This document shows, one piece after another, positions 11,105-19,541 of a stretch of DNA of 64,000 nt; within the stretch, counting starts at the first letter, position 1; each line of letters begins with the position of its first letter. Both the position numbers and the translations under genes were made by a program. The DNA lies in NCBI GenBank assembly GCA_001604105.1, contig LVAQ01000008.1, positions 38,405 through 102,404 on the forward strand, written 5' to 3'. The DNA comes from Clostridiales bacterium Firm_11. GTDB lineage: Bacteria > Bacillota > Clostridia > Christensenellales > Aristaeellaceae. The notes beneath the pieces are model-generated. The model was not told the DNA's origin, did no database searches, and saw nothing but the letters and a program-made list of their open reading frames with translations.

Positions 11105-11550
11105 GCTCCCTTTGGAGCGCCCCGCAGCATGTTAACAACCCCCGGCTGGTTACTGCCATCGCTCGCCTCATAGCCCTGCGGGCTGTTCGCTCGCTTTCAC
11201 TTTTGATGTGGCGTGAGGCTTTGGGGTTCCACCCCAAACCCCGGCAGGGGTTTCACCCCTGCATTCTGACCAGGGCTATTAGCCCTGGACCCAGTGTTTT
11301 CGGCAGCCTTTGCCGCGCTCCCTTTGGAGCGCCCCGCAGCTTGTCAAAAATCCCCAATTGGTTACTGCTGTCGCTCGCCTCATAGCCCTGCGGGCTGTTC
11401 GCTCGCTTTCGCTTTTGATGTGGCGTGAGGCTTTAGGGTTCCACCCCAAACCCCGGCAGGGGTTTCACCCCTGCACCCTGACCAGGGCTATTAGCCCTGG
11501 ACCCAGTGTTTTCGGCAGCCTATGACGCGCTCCCTTTGGAGCGCCCAGCC
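11105..11550 (-). repeat. Two tandem copies of a 212-bp multi-hairpin interspersed repeat plus a third partial copy
   Basis: The motif GCTCCCTTTGGAGC recurs at 11105, 11317 and 11529, an exact 212-bp period twice. Each unit contains several small inverted repeats (GCAGGGGTGAAACCCCTGC, GGGCTAATAGCCC) and the block AGCCCGCAGGGCT between GAGCGA/GCGAGC half-sites. The same core blocks occur at 22789-22935 and in three copies at 33473-33980 in the opposite orientation. Open frames over it are by-products of the repeat and have no protein character. It lies between convergent rlmA and divIVA. Confidence 0.85.
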
Positions 11551-11570
11551 TTCACAGCAGGCTACCGCCC

Positions 11571-12092
11571 TTATTCGTCCCCGAACAGTGATAGCTTGCT
11601 GTTGAGCAGCGCCTTTTGTTCTTCGATCAACGCCAGTAGTTCTTTACGGAAGTCCTTGGCTGCCTCCCGCATCGTTTCAGCGCTCTTTTCCAAGGTAGCC
11701 TTTTCTTCTTTGGCGTCATTAAGCAGCTCGGTCGCCTTATCCTGCGCCTCTTTGAGAATCACATCCGCGCGGTGCTTGGCTTCTTCCACAGCGCCATCGG
11801 CCAGCTTTTGCGCGCTCAGCAAGATGGTCTCCAGCGTCTGGCTGGCTTGCCCCACCTGCGGCGCAGGCTCCGTGCGAACTACTTCCGGCTGCACAGGCAT
11901 CACGGCCTTCGTAGCAGTCTCGAGCTCCCGCTTCGCCTTCACAAGCTCAGCCTCCAGCGCGTCGATGCGATCCTGCATAGCGACCATTTCGTCGCAGATT
12001 TGATCCAGATATTGATCCACGTCAAAGGGGTCATATCCAGCGCCTTTGTAGGCAAACTCTTTTTGTTCGATGTCCGAAACAGTGATGGCCAT
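11571..12092 (-). CDS. divIVA: DivIVA-domain cell division protein
   Basis: Peripheral membrane scaffold that binds negatively curved membrane at septa and poles. The 173-residue protein opens with the DivIVA signature: VSDIEQKEF, then GYDPFDVDQYLDQI (residues about 5-33). A coiled coil follows (AELVKAKRELETA and a C-terminal stretch rich in A/E/K). The ATG at 12092 follows AAAGGAG; the 33 codons upstream in the longest frame overlap the previous gene and are not used. It is the last gene of the division cluster, after ylmH. Confidence 0.92.
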   Translation of the reverse strand: MAITVSDIEQKEFAYKGAGYDPFDVDQYLDQICDEMVAMQDRIDALEAELVKAKRELETATKAVMPVQPEVVRTEPAPQVGQASQTLETILLSAQKLADGAVEEAKHRADVILKEAQDKATELLNDAKEEKATLEKSAETMREAAKDFRKELLALIEEQKALLNSKLSLFGDE

Positions 12093-12121
12093 GATGGTGC
12101 TCCTTTCGTACTCCAATCCCA

Positions 12122-12877
12122 CTACCGTGGCGCGCCGTATCGCGTTGCTTTGATAGGCAGTCTGCCCTTTCGCGTCGGCTCGCCAATCCAATCAATTTTC
12201 AGCCGACCATGCCCGCGCGCGGATATCGCATCCCCCTCGGCCACGCGTGCATCGGGCCGTAGCATAAGCGCGTGGCGCAGTTTAACCGCGCCGCCTTCAA
12301 TCAGGGTGGCCGCCTGGCCGCGCGACAGGTGGAAACCATCGGCAACAACCGCATCCAGCCGCGCGGTCTGCACCGTAAAGCGGATTTCCTCCCCCTGCGG
12401 CACGGCAGTCTGGGGCATCGCATCCACAAGCTGCGCTTGCAGCCGCGCGCGTCCCGCTTGGGTCAGCCCGTCCAGTACGACCCCCGCCAGAGGCGATTCT
12501 ACAAACAAATAAGCACGCTGCGCACCCAGAACAATGTCGCCCGTACAGGCGCGCTTCACCCCAAGCCCCATCAAAGCACCCAGCAAATCGCGATGCTCCG
12601 GCGCCTCGCCATGCGGCCAGGCGACCTCCACCACCGCTATGGGAAAGGGGGTTTCCGCTGCCGTCGGCGGGCAAAAGCGCGCCATCTGGCGCTCTGCGTC
12701 CGGGTATCCGCCAAACAGCGCGGCAACTGTACCGCTGCGTTTGGCAGCCGCCAGCGCAAGCGCCGCTTCCGGCGGCGTTAAAAACGGTGTGAAACGGCAA
12801 CGCCCCTGCCGCTCCGCAGAGGCGGCCAGCTCCAGCAGTCGCGGGAACGCCAGCGGCGCCTCGGCGGAAGGTGGCAT
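12122..12877 (-). CDS. ylmH: YlmH family RNA-binding protein (S4 domain)
   Basis: The 251-residue protein has the YlmH organisation: an N-terminal alpha/beta region (VKRACTGDIVLG near residue 110) and a C-terminal S4 RNA-binding domain (ARLDAVVADGFHLSRGQAATL, then GGAVKL). In Bacillota YlmH is linked to division and, in B. subtilis, to rescue of stalled ribosomes. Its start overlaps the stop of yggT (TAATG), indicating coupled translation in the sepF-yggT-ylmH-divIVA string. Confidence 0.92.
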   Translation of the reverse strand: MPPSAEAPLAFPRLLELAASAERQGRCRFTPFLTPPEAALALAAAKRSGTVAALFGGYPDAERQMARFCPPTAAETPFPIAVVEVAWPHGEAPEHRDLLGALMGLGVKRACTGDIVLGAQRAYLFVESPLAGVVLDGLTQAGRARLQAQLVDAMPQTAVPQGEEIRFTVQTARLDAVVADGFHLSRGQAATLIEGGAVKLRHALMLRPDARVAEGDAISARGHGRLKIDWIGEPTRKGRLPIKATRYGAPR

Positions 12878-13170
12878 TACAGCAACAGACCCTTAAGCAG
12901 CCTAAGCAGCCATTCGGCGATGTTCAGCAGCAGCCAAAGGCCGATGGGGGAAACATCCACGCGCATATCCTGCATCTTGGGGAAAAACCGCTTCAGCAGC
13001 GTGCGTACCGGCGCGAGCAATGGCTCTACATACTTGCCCAGCAGCTGTGTATACTTGTTATCCGGTGCCACCAGCATCATGATTACGTACAGAACCACCA
13101 CCCATGAGGCAATGCTTAAGACGAAAATAGCGATATCAAAAACGAACCCTAACAATCCTACCAACATCAT
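12877..13170 (-). CDS. yggT: YggT family membrane protein (YlmG)
   Basis: A 97-residue integral membrane protein with two hydrophobic segments (about residues 4-33 and 75-96) around a polar loop, VEPLLAPVRTLLKRFFP, which is the family hallmark. Its homologues sit beside sepF and ylmH across Gram-positives. GGAGGAATC precedes the ATG at 13170. Exact function is unknown; a role around the division site or envelope is inferred from context. Confidence 0.92.
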   Translation of the reverse strand: MMLVGLLGFVFDIAIFVLSIASWVVVLYVIMMLVAPDNKYTQLLGKYVEPLLAPVRTLLKRFFPKMQDMRVDVSPIGLWLLLNIAEWLLRLLKGLLL

Positions 13171-13274
13171 GATTCCTCCTATTCGTGTACTCGTTGCGGA
13201 AACCCATGCCGTATTCTATCGGCTGTCAAGCGCCCAGGTGGGCGCATGGGGTCGTATACAGGCTTCGCGCCAGG

Positions 13275-14741
13275 CTATCGCCCGGGGCTGCCCTCTGCGC
13301 TTTTCACAAAAGCGCCCTGCATGCCAAAAGGCGAACTGGCTCTGCGATGGGGTGTGGCGGCGGATGTCTCCGCTCGCTGCATGCCGCTTACAGGTGCTGC
13401 GCCTGCAGGTGTATAACTGCCCGCATAGGCGTTGGATCGCGCTTGCGCAGCATCGTTCCTGTCGCCCTGCGCGGCGTAGGGCGATGTGTTCGCGCCTGCG
13501 TTGTATCCGTTTGCCTGCGCGGCATAGGGCGCGGTGTTGGCTCCCGCAGCGTAAGTCCCGCCCTGCGCGGCGTAGGGCGATGTGTTCGCGCCTGCGTTAT
13601 ATGCGTTTGCCTGCGCGGCATAGGGCGCGGTGTTGGCTCCCGCAGTGTAGCCGCCCGCCGTCGCGGTATAGGGCGATGTGTTCGCGCCTGCGTTGTATGC
13701 GTTATTCTGGGCGGCGTAGGGCGATGTGCTTGCCCCCGCAGCATAACCGCTTGCCGTCGCAGCATAGGCGGATGTGTTCATCGCGGCGGGGTTCTCCTGC
13801 ATCTGCCTTGCGTCATAACCAGTCGTGCCGCTCCCGTACCCAGACCCTTGCTGGTTATACCCTGCGGTGCGTCCTCCCATGGTTTGTCTGGCGGCATAGC
13901 TTCCCGCCTGCGCGCCGTAGCCCGCCTGGGGCTGCGCCGGATACGCCTGCGCGCCTGCGGCATAACTGGGGGCGCTTGCATACTCAGGCCGTACATACCC
14001 CTGCGCCTCCGGCGTCGCGGCAAATTTCTGCATCGCGGGGTCGATCACCACATATACGGAGGGGGATGAAATCAGGTAGATGCCTCGTTGGGATATTTTG
14101 CTGAGCTGGCATCCCAGGGTATAGGCCGCGCCGCTGAGCATATCCACACAACGCTGGCGCTCACTGTCGTTGGCGATGAACTCCATATTGAGGAACACCG
14201 ATGCGTTGGCTTTGATATACTCAATCACCTTGGTGCACTCGTTTCGGCTGCGGAGCAGCACCACATACTCCACATGCGCGTAATAGTTGCCTTCGGGCCC
14301 GCGAATCATATTGGGGAAGGGCAGCACATTCCCCTGCGGGGCTTGCGCCTGCTGGGGGTAGGCCGCCTGCGCGGCGGGGCTACGGCCAAATTGCTGCGCC
14401 TTTTGCTGCTGCATGGCCGCCATTTGACGGCGCTGTTGCTCTTCCGCCTGCTGGCGCTGGGCTCCGGCTTCCGCCTGCATATCCTTCTGGCTTCGGTACG
14501 GTACCCGGCCGTTATACTTATCGCTCGCATCCCCGCTGAAACGATCCGAAGGCGCCGTGCGTCCGGTATCGCCGCTCATGGGTGGGGTGTCCTGCGCAGT
14601 TTGCGGGATGCCAGCATACGCCTGCTGCGCCTCACCGGAGGCGTAGTAGGCGTTGTTTGCAATTCGGTTGGCATCCCCACCGCGGGCGGTCTTACCGCCC
14701 TTTTCGGCCAACCATTCGTTGACCTTCTGGAACACACCCAA
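13275..14741 (-). CDS. sepF: SepF-like cell division protein with a long repetitive C-terminal tail
   Basis: SepF tethers FtsZ to the membrane. The start is TTG at 14741, preceded by AGGAGG. Residues 1-12 (MGVFQKVNEWLA) form the expected amphipathic membrane-targeting helix. A Gln/Ala-rich linker runs to about residue 135. The SepF fold follows (about 138-240: NVLPFPN, VEYVVLLRSRNECTKVIEYI, GCQLSKIS, IYLISSPSVYVV). Unlike typical SepF of about 150 residues, this one has 488: a further 250 residues rich in Ala, Tyr, Gly, Asn and Gln, including six 16-residue repeats. The fold identifies the protein; the tail's role is unknown. Confidence 0.88.
   Translation of the reverse strand: MGVFQKVNEWLAEKGGKTARGGDANRIANNAYYASGEAQQAYAGIPQTAQDTPPMSGDTGRTAPSDRFSGDASDKYNGRVPYRSQKDMQAEAGAQRQQAEEQQRRQMAAMQQQKAQQFGRSPAAQAAYPQQAQAPQGNVLPFPNMIRGPEGNYYAHVEYVVLLRSRNECTKVIEYIKANASVFLNMEFIANDSERQRCVDMLSGAAYTLGCQLSKISQRGIYLISSPSVYVVIDPAMQKFAATPEAQGYVRPEYASAPSYAAGAQAYPAQPQAGYGAQAGSYAARQTMGGRTAGYNQQGSGYGSGTTGYDARQMQENPAAMNTSAYAATASGYAAGASTSPYAAQNNAYNAGANTSPYTATAGGYTAGANTAPYAAQANAYNAGANTSPYAAQGGTYAAGANTAPYAAQANGYNAGANTSPYAAQGDRNDAAQARSNAYAGSYTPAGAAPVSGMQRAETSAATPHRRASSPFGMQGAFVKSAEGSPGR
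13464..13772 (-). repeat. 48-bp tandem coding repeats inside sepF
   Basis: Six in-frame copies encode a 16-residue unit of the form [SA]PYAAQxxxYxAGANT (SepF residues about 324-426), with a first divergent copy SAYAATASGYAAGAST. The period is preserved at DNA level, so copy number may vary between strains. Confidence 0.88.
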
Positions 14742-14836
14742 ACGATTTACCTCCTGCTATGATCAAAGCACGCGTATGCCGTAAACCAGAACGGCTCACC
14801 GCCTCGCAGCCCGAATCCACTGATGCTAAACCCTGA

Positions 14837-15580
14837 TTACCGGGGACGATACAGCGCGGTACCCACGCGAACCATGGTTGCGCCTTCCCGCGCGGCGATG
14901 GCAAAATCATGGCTCATGCCCATGGAGAGTTCCTCCATGCGCACATTCTCGTATCCTTCTTGTGCCAGCGCGTCAAAGAGCGTACGCATTCCCTGAAAGT
15001 AAACGGTCAACTGCGCCTCATCGTCTATGAAGGGCATAATGGCCATCAGCCCGCGAATGCGAAGGCTATGGTAATCCTTCATGCGGCGCAGGAAGGGGCG
15101 CACGTCCTGGGGTGTAAAGCCCGCTTTTTGCGTTTCCCCCGCGATGTTTACCTGCACCAGCGCATCCAGCGTCCTGTTTTGCTGTTCGGCACGGCGCTCC
15201 ACTTCCTCCGCCAGGGCGATTCTGTCCAAGGATTGGAGCAACCATACTTTATCTATTATATCTTTAACTTTGTTCGTTTGCAACCTTCCGATCCAATGCA
15301 GGCGAAATTGGGGGTCGATAGCGTTGAGTTTCGGCCGCGCCACCTGTACGCGATTCTCACCAATATCCAATATACCAAGGGGTTTGAGCGCATTGACCAC
15401 CTCGGCGCCAACGGTTTTGGTAACGGCGATAATTTTCGCGGGCGGCTGCGCGCGGTAGATGTTTCGGGCAAGGATTTCCCTTACTTCCGCCACATTGGCC
15501 GCCAGCGCGGCCTGCGAAACCGTAGCAAATGGGGTAACGCCACCCGTATCCGTTCCCGGTGCGGGTTCCTCCGTAAACAT
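14837..15580 (-). CDS. yggS: YggS family pyridoxal phosphate homeostasis protein
   Basis: A single-domain PLP-binding TIM-barrel protein that buffers PLP and influences amino-acid pools, with no known catalytic reaction. The PLP lysine is in IIAVTKTVG near residue 53; IGENRVQ, LHWIGRLQTNK and SMGMSHDFAIA are family motifs. At 247 residues it is a little longer than usual because of an N-terminal extension of about 20 residues. GGAGGGGATAGG precedes the ATG. It is placed directly before sepF, the conserved ylmE-ylmF order of Gram-positives. Confidence 0.94.
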   Translation of the reverse strand: MFTEEPAPGTDTGGVTPFATVSQAALAANVAEVREILARNIYRAQPPAKIIAVTKTVGAEVVNALKPLGILDIGENRVQVARPKLNAIDPQFRLHWIGRLQTNKVKDIIDKVWLLQSLDRIALAEEVERRAEQQNRTLDALVQVNIAGETQKAGFTPQDVRPFLRRMKDYHSLRIRGLMAIMPFIDDEAQLTVYFQGMRTLFDALAQEGYENVRMEELSMGMSHDFAIAAREGATMVRVGTALYRPR

Positions 15581-15591
15581 CCTATCCCCTC

Positions 15592-17433
15592 CTAATGAAA
15601 CAGCCTGACCCTCTGCCCCGTTCCCAGCACGCCCGTCTGAATGGCGGAAATAAACACCTTATCCCCTTGACGCGCCAGAATATCCACAGGGATAAACACC
15701 TGCGTGCCATCATCATTCAACCGCACAACGCCTTTTTGCTCGTTCTGCGTATAGATGGCCGTAGCGGGAACCAGCAGCCCATCGGCGTATTCGCCAAGTT
15801 CTGCCTGGCAGGTGCGCATGTACAGCACGGGATCCACATCCCCCATCACGGCCAGGCGCACAAGCAGTTCGCCGCTGGCGCGGGTGTAGCTGAGCACCTG
15901 CGCATCTACCGTGGTGTTGGAAAACTGTTCCAGCATCAGCTTATAGGTCGTGCCTTCCACAGGGGTCCAAACGCTATCCTTAATGAGCAGGAGCACGGCA
16001 TAGTTGCCTTTTTTGACCAACCTGTATATGTTGGTCTTGCCGCGCTCGGAGGCAGCCTGCTCCGGTTTTTGACCGCCAAACATTGCGCGCACCTCGGCGG
16101 GCGTATAGGTTTGAAACTTGTCCGGCGTAAGCGCCACCTCATAGCCATCGGTGTAGAAGCTGATAATGCTCTCCTGCGTGGCGGCGCGCTGCTTGATCCA
16201 ACCGTCAATGCTCTGCTGCTGTGTTTCTTCGTCATCAAATAGGCGGTTGAGCCGCATATCCGACGAATACTTGCTGCGGAAGTACTTCTGTCGCTCGGTG
16301 ATGGCGGTGGCCAAAATCGACTCCTGATTGATCAGATTCCCCCGCTGCCCCTGCACAAGCGAACGTACTTCCAGCCCGCGCTGCACCACATCGGTTTCCA
16401 GCCTGCTCATCTTCTGGTCATAGGCTGTTTCCCCGGCCAGCAGGGTTTGCTGGTAGGTTTTAATCTGGTCGCGATAATCCTGCAAGGTGGTCATCGCCTT
16501 GGTGGAATAGCCTGTGGAGTACACATAGCATACCACATCCCCGCGGTACACCACGCTGCCCTCCTGCGCCTTGTAATCGATACTCTGCACGCCTTCATCG
16601 CTGTAGACCGTCTCGTTGCGCACAATCATGGCGTCCCCGCGGTGGATGGTGCCCAGCGTGCCCGATTCGATCACCGCGCTGGTGGGTTTACTCCCCTGTA
16701 AGCTTTGTAGAAAAAACAGCACGCCCCCCAGCGCGACCAGCACAATCACAAGCGTTTGCAAGATTCGGCTCAGCTTGCTGCGATTGGCGCGTTTCTCCTT
16801 GCGGCGTTGTTTTCGTTCCTTTTTAGCCTGTACGGCAGCCTTGGCTTTCTGCATGGCTTGCCACTCCAAAAGCTGCTCGGGGCTCATGCCCAGCTGTGCG
16901 GCCTGCCACTGCGCCCATTGCGCCTCGGTCATCCCCTGCGCGGCTGCCGTCTGTTGCTGAGGCGGCATCGCCTGCGCAGTCTGTTGCTGTGCTGGCATTG
17001 CCTGCGCAGCCTGCCAGGCGGCTTGCTCGGGCGAGATAGCCTGCCATTGCATGGTTTGCGCACCCGGCGCCATTTGCGTAGCCTGCCACGCCGCAGCCTG
17101 CTCAGGCGGTACAGCCTGCCACACCTGCGTTTGCGCGCCCGGCACAGCCTGCCAGGATGGCGTGGGCTGCTGGGGTACGCCCTGCCATTGCGGCGCCTGC
17201 ATACCCGGCGCGGCTTGCGCCGCCTGCCACTGCGCCGCCTGCTCCGGCGTTATACCCTGCCACGCCTGCGTTTGCGCGCCGGCCTGCATGGCTTGCCATT
17301 GCGCAGCCTGCTCAGGGGTCATGTTTTGGGTGGCCAGCTGCCGCGCAGCCTGTTCAGGGGTCATGCTTTGCGTAGCCTGCCACATCGCCACCTGTTCCGG
17401 CGTCCATGGTTCATTCATACCATTGCCTTGCAT
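15592..17433 (-). CDS. HlyD-like membrane protein with a Trp/Gln-rich cytoplasmic repeat region
   Basis: A 613-residue protein. The first ~205 residues are low complexity, built on variants of TPEQAAQWQAxQ with many Ala, Gln, Trp and Met. A basic patch (KKERKQRRKEKRANRSK) precedes a single membrane segment (about 222-244), so the repeats should be cytoplasmic. The extracytoplasmic part has HlyD/efflux-adaptor features: a barrel-sandwich half (SVVYRGDVVCYVYS), a coiled region (TLQDYRDQIKTYQQTL) and a late beta-rich part ending GQRVRLF. ATG 17433 follows AGGAG with 7-nt spacing. HlyD-like proteins sit before yggS-sepF in other Clostridia, so a division or wall role is more likely than export; that is inference. 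Confidence 0.75.
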   Translation of the reverse strand: MQGNGMNEPWTPEQVAMWQATQSMTPEQAARQLATQNMTPEQAAQWQAMQAGAQTQAWQGITPEQAAQWQAAQAAPGMQAPQWQGVPQQPTPSWQAVPGAQTQVWQAVPPEQAAAWQATQMAPGAQTMQWQAISPEQAAWQAAQAMPAQQQTAQAMPPQQQTAAAQGMTEAQWAQWQAAQLGMSPEQLLEWQAMQKAKAAVQAKKERKQRRKEKRANRSKLSRILQTLVIVLVALGGVLFFLQSLQGSKPTSAVIESGTLGTIHRGDAMIVRNETVYSDEGVQSIDYKAQEGSVVYRGDVVCYVYSTGYSTKAMTTLQDYRDQIKTYQQTLLAGETAYDQKMSRLETDVVQRGLEVRSLVQGQRGNLINQESILATAITERQKYFRSKYSSDMRLNRLFDDEETQQQSIDGWIKQRAATQESIISFYTDGYEVALTPDKFQTYTPAEVRAMFGGQKPEQAASERGKTNIYRLVKKGNYAVLLLIKDSVWTPVEGTTYKLMLEQFSNTTVDAQVLSYTRASGELLVRLAVMGDVDPVLYMRTCQAELGEYADGLLVPATAIYTQNEQKGVVRLNDDGTQVFIPVDILARQGDKVFISAIQTGVLGTGQRVRLFH

Positions 17434-17599
17434 TGCATGTCTCCTTTCCCCCAAGCAGTCTATGCCGATCTCAAGATGCAATCGCCCTAGGCATGCAAGG
17501 CGGCTTCACGAGAACCCGTCCACGCCAAAGGCGCTCCCTTGGTTGTACTTTTATGCTTCCATTGGCTGGTTCGCATCGCATCCCCTGCGCCCACAAGCC

Positions 17600-18337
17600 T
17601 TACGCGCCGCTTTCTTCAATTGCCCGCAGCCGCGCCAGCACGCGGCGTTCCATGCGGGATACCTGCATCTGCGATACGCCCAGCCGCTTGGCGGTTTCCC
17701 GCTGCCCCAGGCGGTCACGGTAGCGAAGCGTAAGCAGCTGGCGTTCCTTATCATCTACTTTGCTGAGGATCCAGCTCATCCACTGCGCCTGTTCCACCTG
17801 CTCAAAGCCGGTATCCGTAACGCCCAGCATGGCGCTCAAATCCGCCTCGCTGTCATCGCTAACGGGTGCGTCCAGCGAGGTTACATCCGTCTGGTTACGC
17901 AGATCCAGCAGCATCAGCAGCTCGTCGGGGGTAATTTGCATGGCATCGGCCAGTTCGCGCGCGCTGGGTTCCCGCATATGCTCGCGTTCAAACTGTTCCC
18001 GTATCTGTTGCATTTTGAACAGCTTCTGGCGTGCGTCTCTGGGCACGCGCATGCCGGAAGCCTTGTCGCGCAAGTAGTTGCGCACATCCCCCGCGATGGT
18101 TGGGATGGCGTAGGTAACAAACCGGAAGCCCCGTTCCGGCTCAAAGCGCTCAACCGCCTTCATCAGCGCGATGCTTGCCACCTGTTGCAAATCTTCACGT
18201 TCCGCGCCGCGCCCTTCAAAGCGGCGAGCCACGGCACGCGCGAGCGGCAGGTAACTCTCAATCAACTCATCGCGCAGCGCAGGCGAGCGCGTAACCGCAT
18301 ATTGCTCCAGAAGCGGTACCAAGCGTTCATCATTCAT
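17600..18337 (-). CDS. SigB/SigF/SigG-family RNA polymerase sigma factor
   Basis: A 245-residue group 3 sigma factor. Region 2 is visible in EDLQQVASIALMKAVERFEP and FVTYAIPTIAGDVRNYLRD (residues about 47-95), region 3 follows, and region 4 ends the protein with the helix-turn-helix GQRETAKRLGVSQMQVSRME. The upstream gene encodes an RsbW/SpoIIAB-like protein 15 bp away, as in spoIIA and rsb operons. I cannot decide between a stress and a sporulation sigma: no anti-anti-sigma gene is present here. Confidence 0.9.
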   Translation of the reverse strand: MNDERLVPLLEQYAVTRSPALRDELIESYLPLARAVARRFEGRGAEREDLQQVASIALMKAVERFEPERGFRFVTYAIPTIAGDVRNYLRDKASGMRVPRDARQKLFKMQQIREQFEREHMREPSARELADAMQITPDELLMLLDLRNQTDVTSLDAPVSDDSEADLSAMLGVTDTGFEQVEQAQWMSWILSKVDDKERQLLTLRYRDRLGQRETAKRLGVSQMQVSRMERRVLARLRAIEESGA

Positions 18338-18352
18338 TGCGCCACCGACCCT

Positions 18353-18736
18353 TTACACAGGCAGTGAAAAACCGATGGAACCCACGCCGCAGGAATCGCA
18401 CTCCAGCGTAACGTCCGGCATCAGCGTTTCCAGAACCCCTCGGGTGATCTCCAAATCATTCATGGGCAGGTCAGAAGCCCCGCCCGCGCGGATCGCGTTA
18501 AGGCAGCAGTGCAGCCGGTTTCCCTCCACGCGCGCGTGCAGTTCCAGCCGCTCTGCCGCTACCGGCTGGTGCAGCAGACAATCGCAGCATTCGTCCGTTG
18601 CGGTACGTAAATCGTCGATCAAATCCACATCCAGGCCCGCCATCATGCCAAGGCCGCTGAGCATCATACGCGCAAGCAGCACAAACTCCCTGTCCGCGGG
18701 CAGGCTCAGGAAGATTTCCCCCTTGTTATCGGCCAT
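18353..18736 (-). CDS. RsbW/SpoIIAB-like GHKL-fold protein, degenerate nucleotide site
   Basis: A 127-residue protein with the size and position of an anti-sigma factor for the sigma gene just downstream. DLRTATDECCDCLLHQ (about residues 40-55) aligns with the N-box of RsbW, but the Mg-binding Asn is replaced by Cys, and the G1 box DxGxG is reduced to CDSCGVGSIGF. It may still bind the sigma without kinase activity. ATG 18736 is chosen because AAAGGGG lies upstream. Identity is by fold-like pattern and context only. Confidence 0.7.
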   Translation of the reverse strand: MADNKGEIFLSLPADREFVLLARMMLSGLGMMAGLDVDLIDDLRTATDECCDCLLHQPVAAERLELHARVEGNRLHCCLNAIRAGGASDLPMNDLEITRGVLETLMPDVTLECDSCGVGSIGFSLPV

Positions 18737-18779
18737 TTCCGTTACCCCTTTCAACGTGCCACGTTGTATCGGAATCGGC

Positions 18780-19541
18780 TTATCCTAACACATCTGCAAG
18801 CATTTTGGCAAGTAGCAGGGCCAGCACCACCAGCATCACCCCGCGCACAACCTTGCCGCCCTTGCGGATGGTAAGCCGACTGCCAAGCGCTGCGCCCAGC
18901 ATGGCGCAAACCCCCGCGGGTATGCCCAGCAGAAACAGCACATCGCCCGTGATGATCAGGCTTACCAGCGCCGCCAGATTGCTGGCAAGATTTACAAGTT
19001 TGGCCGTGCCGCTGGCGCAAACCGCATCCATGGCAAACAATTGTAAAAAAAAGAGGATTAAGAACGTGCCCGTACCTGGGCCGATGAGCCCGTCATAGAA
19101 CCCCACCCCACAGCCAATGGCAAAAGCGATGCCGCGCGTTGCGTTACGCGTGCGTTCCTTGGGCTTGCCCATTCCCTTGCGGCCGCGCAGGGTAAAAACC
19201 GCCGCAACCGGGATGCAGCTGACCACCAGCACCTGCACCACGCGCGGGGGAAGGGATACCATCAGCAGCGCGCCCAGCGCACTACAGACGAGCGCGCCCA
19301 GCGCGGCGGGCACGCCTACGCCCCAGTCCAGCCTGTCTGCCCGGGCGAAATTGCGGGTGGCCAGCAAGGTGCCCATCATGGCGGATAGCTTGTTGGTACC
19401 CGAAGCCAGCGCGGGCGAAAGCCCCGCCAGATAGTACGCGGGCAGCGATATCATACCGCCGCCGCCCGCAATGGCGTCAATGAAGCCCGCCAGCAACGCC
19501 AGCGGGCAGACGATCAGCAGCATGGCCGGTGTCAGTGTCAT
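18780..19541 (-). CDS. TauE/SafE family membrane transporter
   Basis: A 253-residue integral membrane protein with about eight hydrophobic segments and the family's duplicated glycine-rich motifs: LLAGFIDAIAGGGGMISLPAYY near the N-terminus and GVGFYDGLIGPGTGTF in the middle. Members export sulfite, sulfoacetate or other organic anions. The ATG at 19541 overlaps the stop of the DUF6020 gene (TGATG). Substrate unknown. Confidence 0.9.
   Translation of the reverse strand: MTLTPAMLLIVCPLALLAGFIDAIAGGGGMISLPAYYLAGLSPALASGTNKLSAMMGTLLATRNFARADRLDWGVGVPAALGALVCSALGALLMVSLPPRVVQVLVVSCIPVAAVFTLRGRKGMGKPKERTRNATRGIAFAIGCGVGFYDGLIGPGTGTFLILFFLQLFAMDAVCASGTAKLVNLASNLAALVSLIITGDVLFLLGIPAGVCAMLGAALGSRLTIRKGGKVVRGVMLVVLALLLAKMLADVLG

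Noticed and set aside
11105..11550. Possible CRISPR array
   Set aside because: Units of 212 bp with similar content throughout, no short repeats alternating with unique spacers and no cas genes.
12920..14104. Plus-strand open frames of 294 and 394 codons opposite sepF, with Cys/Arg-rich repeats
   Set aside because: They reflect the antisense of the sepF tandem repeats; no start signals.
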